From: Chloroflexota bacterium | GTDB taxonomy: Bacteria > Chloroflexota > Chloroflexia > JAMDCE01 | Reading direction: 5' to 3' | Length of the DNA stretch: 15,615 bases | Assembly: GCA_023489135.1 (NCBI GenBank) | Contig: JAMDCE010000103.1 | Coordinates: 4,561-20,175, forward strand | In this document: in pieces, positions 12,694 through 15,615 of the stretch | Position numbering within the stretch: the first letter of the stretch is position 1 | Layout: every line of letters starts with the position of its first letter | Notes under the pieces: model-generated | What the model saw: the letters and a program-made list of their open reading frames with translations, nothing else | Database searches by the model: none | Told to the model about the DNA's origin: nothing | Made by a program: the position numbers and the translations under genes

Positions 12694-14331
12694 TCATCCC
12701 ATCTCCATCGCCATCCCTAATTCCGTTTCGATCTCTATTTCCTCCTCCGTCGACATCGGGCTTTTTCGTTTGTCGGTTTGCAGCCCCGTGCTGGTCAAGA
12801 ACACTGCGGGAACGAAGCCAACCAACATTACAAGCGCTGATACCAAGAAGGCGTCATCGTATGCTCGCACTGCTGCACCCATTGCCACCTGCTGTCCCAG
12901 GGCCATAATAGCGCCTGCCTTTGCTTGCGCCAGCGTTGCGCCCTGGTGGAGCAGCGCCTGCTGAATCCCAGCGATGGTGTTTTGCACGGGGAGTGAATCT
13001 GGCCTCACAGTCTGCGCCAGCATGCCCACGTGGAAGTTCATCCGCATCTGGATCAGCGTCGCGAAGATAGCGGTGCCAAACGAACCGAAGATCTGGCGCA
13101 GGACGTTAGTGAGCGAAGAGGCACGGGCCACGAGATGCGGCGGGACCGTGTTCATTGCGGCTGTCATAGCCGGCATCATTATGAGTCCCATGCCGGCGCC
13201 TCGTACGATCAGCAGCCATCTCAACTCGCTATCGCTAGTTGCGAGATTAAGCGAGGCCAGGCCCCAGGTAGAATAGAAAATGATCAGCATTCCAGCTATG
13301 ACCGGCGGCCTTGGTCCAAAGCGATCGAAAAGCCGCCCAGAAATTGGCATCATCAGGCCTGCGGCCATCGCCTGAGGAAAGGTCAGCAAACCGCTCTCAA
13401 GCGCGCCCAGTCCCCGCAAGTTCTGCAGGAAAAGCGGCAGCAGAAACATCGAGGAAAACATGGCGATGGTTGAGATGAATGTGACACCGGTGGCGAGCGC
13501 ATAGGTGCTGTTCTTCAAGACGCGCAGATCGAGAAGCGGAACATCTGTGTGCAGTTCGAGTACCACCCATATCACCAGAGCGGCAATCCCAACAAACAGG
13601 TACGCTACTATATGAGGCGCGGTCCACCCATCTCCAGCGCCTTTAGATAGACCAAGCAGCAGCCCGCCGAAGCCGATTGCGGAGAGGAGGAAGCCAGGAG
13701 TGTCGAAATGCAGCCCTGGACGGCGCTCTGTTTCGCGCAAGAGCGTGGCGCCGAGTAGCAACCCCAAGACACCTACAGGGATGTTGAGCGTGAAGATTAT
13801 CCGCCAGTCGACATACTCGACGAGATAGCCGCCTAACGTCGGCCCCAACACAGGGGCTAAGATTAGAGGCAGGCCGAAAACGCCCATGACTGTTCCTCGC
13901 TGGTGCGGGGGAACGGCTTTGTAGATGACTGTCGTTCCTAGCGGCATCAGCATACCGCCACCCAGTCCCTGAATTACCCGAAAGACAACGAGGCTGTTGA
14001 TATCCCACGCCATCCCGCAGAGGGCGGAGCCGAGGGTGAACAAACCCATCACCAGCAAGTACACTCGCTTGGTGCCGAATGTATCAGTCAAGTATCCAGC
14101 GGCAGGCATGACAACGGCCAGTGCCAGCATATAGCCCGTGAGAATTAGCTGGCTCTGGTCAACTGAAACGCCGAAGACGTTCGTGATCCTCGGTAGAGCG
14201 ATGTTAACGATGGTGGTATCGAGCATCACCATAAACGACCCGACGATGACTACGATCAGCGCCTGCCACTGGTAATCCAACGCCAGGGTACGATGCTTCA
14301 AGCGAGCGGCATACCCTCCTAGCGTAGCCAC
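12694..14331 (-). CDS. emrB: DHA2-family 14-TM multidrug transporter (EmrB-like)
   Basis: The product (545 aa from this start) has the 14-helix layout of EmrB/QacA drug:H+ antiporters. Family motifs are MLDTTIVNIALPRI in helix 1 (36-49), motif A GYLTDTFGTKRV (79-90), RVIQGLGGGMLMPLG with motif C GPTLGGYL (163-170) and WRIIFTLNIPVG (176-187). It would expel hydrophobic compounds using the proton gradient, together with the EmrA-like adaptor. GTG 14331 is chosen because GAAGG lies 9 bases upstream; GTG 14340 is in frame but abuts that site, and a TTG further in cannot be excluded. The start overlaps the end of the adaptor gene, indicating translational coupling. The C terminus is an unusual low-complexity tail (STEEEIEIETELGMAMEMG), coded by a purine-rich stretch next to the 10-bp repeats. 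The symbol denotes family resemblance. Confidence 0.9.
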   Translation of the reverse strand: MATLGGYAARLKHRTLALDYQWQALIVVIVGSFMVMLDTTIVNIALPRITNVFGVSVDQSQLILTGYMLALAVVMPAAGYLTDTFGTKRVYLLVMGLFTLGSALCGMAWDINSLVVFRVIQGLGGGMLMPLGTTVIYKAVPPHQRGTVMGVFGLPLILAPVLGPTLGGYLVEYVDWRIIFTLNIPVGVLGLLLGATLLRETERRPGLHFDTPGFLLSAIGFGGLLLGLSKGAGDGWTAPHIVAYLFVGIAALVIWVVLELHTDVPLLDLRVLKNSTYALATGVTFISTIAMFSSMFLLPLFLQNLRGLGALESGLLTFPQAMAAGLMMPISGRLFDRFGPRPPVIAGMLIIFYSTWGLASLNLATSDSELRWLLIVRGAGMGLIMMPAMTAAMNTVPPHLVARASSLTNVLRQIFGSFGTAIFATLIQMRMNFHVGMLAQTVRPDSLPVQNTIAGIQQALLHQGATLAQAKAGAIMALGQQVAMGAAVRAYDDAFLVSALVMLVGFVPAVFLTSTGLQTDKRKSPMSTEEEIEIETELGMAMEMG

Positions 14332-15173
14332 GATAACCACCCTTCAGGTTCAGAGACGCGGATACGCACCTCTACCGAGCCACCCAGCGGCAAGGTCTGG
14401 CCCTGAGTGTCTACCAATATCTTCACAGGAACCAACTGCGTAACCTTTGTGAAGTTCCCAGAACCATTCTGCTGAGGCAGCAGGGAGAAAGTTGCAGCGG
14501 TCGCTGGCGTTATCGTATCCACGTGCCCTGAGAAAGTTCGATCGAGCGCGTCAGCGTGGACTTGGACCGGCTGCCCTCGCTTTATCCGGCCAATCTTTGT
14601 CTCCTCGATATTGGCCAGTACCCATTGAGAAATCGGATCCGTTACTGTGAGGATAGACTGACCAGGAGAAACTGCGTCCCCTACGTCACCCTGGCGAGCC
14701 ACGACCACTCCGTTGATAGGGGATCGGACCTCGACTCGCAGATCGCTCGTGTTGCCGAAGCCAATCTTAGAAGTGCCTTGCGCGATGCTGACAACCGATG
14801 GAAGAGTCAGGGTAGCCACCAACTGGTCACGCTCGACCCGGCTGCCAACGTCAGCAGTAACGCTCTCGATGCGCCCGGCATTGAGAGCGCCTACCTGTAT
14901 GAGAGCCCCGGCCACTCTCGCGTTCTCAGTTGAGACGAAGAAAGCATCGTTGTACCAGAACTGGTAACTGATCGCAGCCCCAATGACGACCAACACCAAC
15001 ACGATCGGCACGAGAATGCGACGAAGACGAGGACGACTCCTTCCCTCCATCTGCTGCCCGTCACGGGATTGTCCAGGAGGCGATCCCGTTGTGTGAGTTC
15101 GCTCGGACAGCGATCTGGCGGAATTTATAGCCTGATCCTTAGTTGCAGTGGATGAGTCACTATTTGCGTTCAC
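14319..15173 (-). CDS. emrA: EmrA-like efflux adaptor with very short hairpin
   Basis: The 284-residue adaptor has a hydrophilic N-terminal tail of about 50 residues and one membrane helix (about 51-70). The first lipoyl half-motif follows (78-122; VSTENARVAGALIQVGALNAG), then the second half (147-178; VRSPINGVVVARQGDVGDAV) and a beta barrel (183-280). FSLLPQQNGSGNFTKVTQ (229-246) is the hallmark of EmrA-type partners of DHA2 pumps. Only about 24 residues separate the lipoyl halves, whereas E. coli EmrA has a long helical hairpin there (and is about 390 aa); this suits an organism in which no outer-membrane channel must be reached. The GTG start has AGGAGG 6 bases upstream and overlaps the end of the MarR gene by 14 bases; its own end overlaps the pump gene. 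Repression by the linked MarR protein is likely. Confidence 0.9.
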   Translation of the reverse strand: MNANSDSSTATKDQAINSARSLSERTHTTGSPPGQSRDGQQMEGRSRPRLRRILVPIVLVLVVIGAAISYQFWYNDAFFVSTENARVAGALIQVGALNAGRIESVTADVGSRVERDQLVATLTLPSVVSIAQGTSKIGFGNTSDLRVEVRSPINGVVVARQGDVGDAVSPGQSILTVTDPISQWVLANIEETKIGRIKRGQPVQVHADALDRTFSGHVDTITPATAATFSLLPQQNGSGNFTKVTQLVPVKILVDTQGQTLPLGGSVEVRIRVSEPEGWLSWLR

Positions 15174-15615
15174 TTACTACCTCCTGTGGTTTAGATGCCC
15201 GAAGTACCCCACATAGTAAAGAGAGCCCCTCCAGGATGACCGCCCGTTCTTCGGGTCCCACGCATCGCAGAACCTCCACTAGAAGCCCAAGCCTGCGCGC
15301 CGGCATAACCTCCTGAACGTAGGTCTTGATGGGGTCAGACAGGTAAATTCTGATAAAGCGCCTATCAATAGGATCCGCCCGGCGCACTACCATCTCTCGT
15401 CGCTCCAGACGATCGATAATGCCCGAGACTGTGCTGTGGGCCAATCGCATCCGCTCGCTCAGCTCATTCAGGCTCAACCCGTCTGCCTCGACCAATTCAC
15501 TCAGCACACCCAACTGGGGCACAGTGAGCCCGCTCGTAGCAATGTCTGCCTTGTGATATCTCCGCAGGCGCTGAATCAGAATACGCAGAGCACCCTCAAT
15601 CTGCCCTGCCACTCG
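15160..15615 (-). CDS. MarR family transcriptional regulator (probably cut at the window edge)
   Basis: The visible 151 codons code for a winged helix-turn-helix protein. The helix-turn-helix is LSLNELSERMRLAHSTVSGI (46-65, counted from GTG 15612), followed by the recognition-helix end IDRLERREMVVRR and the wing DPIDRRFIRIYLS (80-92), a clear MarR signature. The frame is open through the right edge; GTG at 15610-15612 could be the start, but MarR proteins usually have a longer N-terminal helix, so the true start may lie beyond the window. MarR dimers typically bind palindromes at their own promoter and release them on binding phenolic or hydrophobic ligands. Here it would control the overlapping EmrA-EmrB genes. 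Its operator must lie outside the window. Confidence 0.88.
   Translation of the reverse strand, partial: RVAGQIEGALRILIQRLRRYHKADIATSGLTVPQLGVLSELVEADGLSLNELSERMRLAHSTVSGIIDRLERREMVVRRADPIDRRFIRIYLSDPIKTYVQEVMPARRLGLLVEVLRCVGPEERAVILEGLSLLCGVLRASKPQEVVSERK

Noticed and set aside
12452..12964. Plus-strand open frame across the adaptor start, the 10-bp repeats and the EmrB end
   Set aside because: It is composed of the reverse complements of two well-supported genes and shows no domain of its own.

Overview
The window looks like a chromosomal piece of a free-living, mid-GC bacterium, most plausibly a member of the Chloroflexota. This is an inference from gene content: a universal stress protein fused to a PCP_red-like tail, a very large GT39-type membrane glycosyltransferase with added beta-sandwich repeats, an L,D-transpeptidase (which implies peptidoglycan), and export adaptors without any outer-membrane channel gene. 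No rRNA, tRNA, CRISPR array, transposase or phage gene was found. The window is ordinary chromosomal sequence rather than a mobile island.

Layout. Positions 1-5320 are read on the plus strand. They hold the 3' end of a universal stress protein gene, a 61-residue unknown protein, an ABC-2 type exporter (ATPase plus permease), a flippase-like integral membrane protein, a doubtful short ORF, and a membrane-anchored L,D-transpeptidase with Ig-like repeats. From 5324 to the right edge every gene is on the minus strand. Reading right to left these are a MarR regulator (probably cut by the window edge), an EmrA-like adaptor, an EmrB-like DHA2 pump, a lipoprotein adaptor of the HlyD/RND type, a 12-TM MFS transporter, a ferritin-like DUF892-type protein, an HdeD-family membrane protein and the GT39 glycosyltransferase. 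The two halves meet tail to tail with only 3 bp between stop codons.

How the genes may work together. The first group (stress protein, small protein, ABC ATPase, permease) is tightly spaced and is probably one transcript. The flippase-like protein, L,D-transpeptidase and GT39 enzyme form a cell-envelope neighbourhood: lipid or lipid-linked sugar handling, peptidoglycan crosslinking, and transfer of sugar from a polyprenyl phosphate donor. The MarR-EmrA-EmrB-adaptor-MFS block spans about 6 kb and reads as a MarR-controlled multidrug export operon. It is unusual for carrying two adaptors of opposite architecture: the EmrA-like one has almost no coiled-coil hairpin, while the lipoprotein one has a long, internally repetitive hairpin. 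The ferritin-like and HdeD genes that follow resemble general stress genes and probably have their own promoters.

The points most worth a second look are the two-adaptor efflux operon, the three C-terminal repeats of the GT39 enzyme with its possible leaderless promoter, the changed Q-loop and H-loop residues of the ABC ATPase, and a threefold 10-bp tandem repeat between the EmrB and adaptor genes. I do not see a clear-cut undescribed defence, mobile or RNA system.
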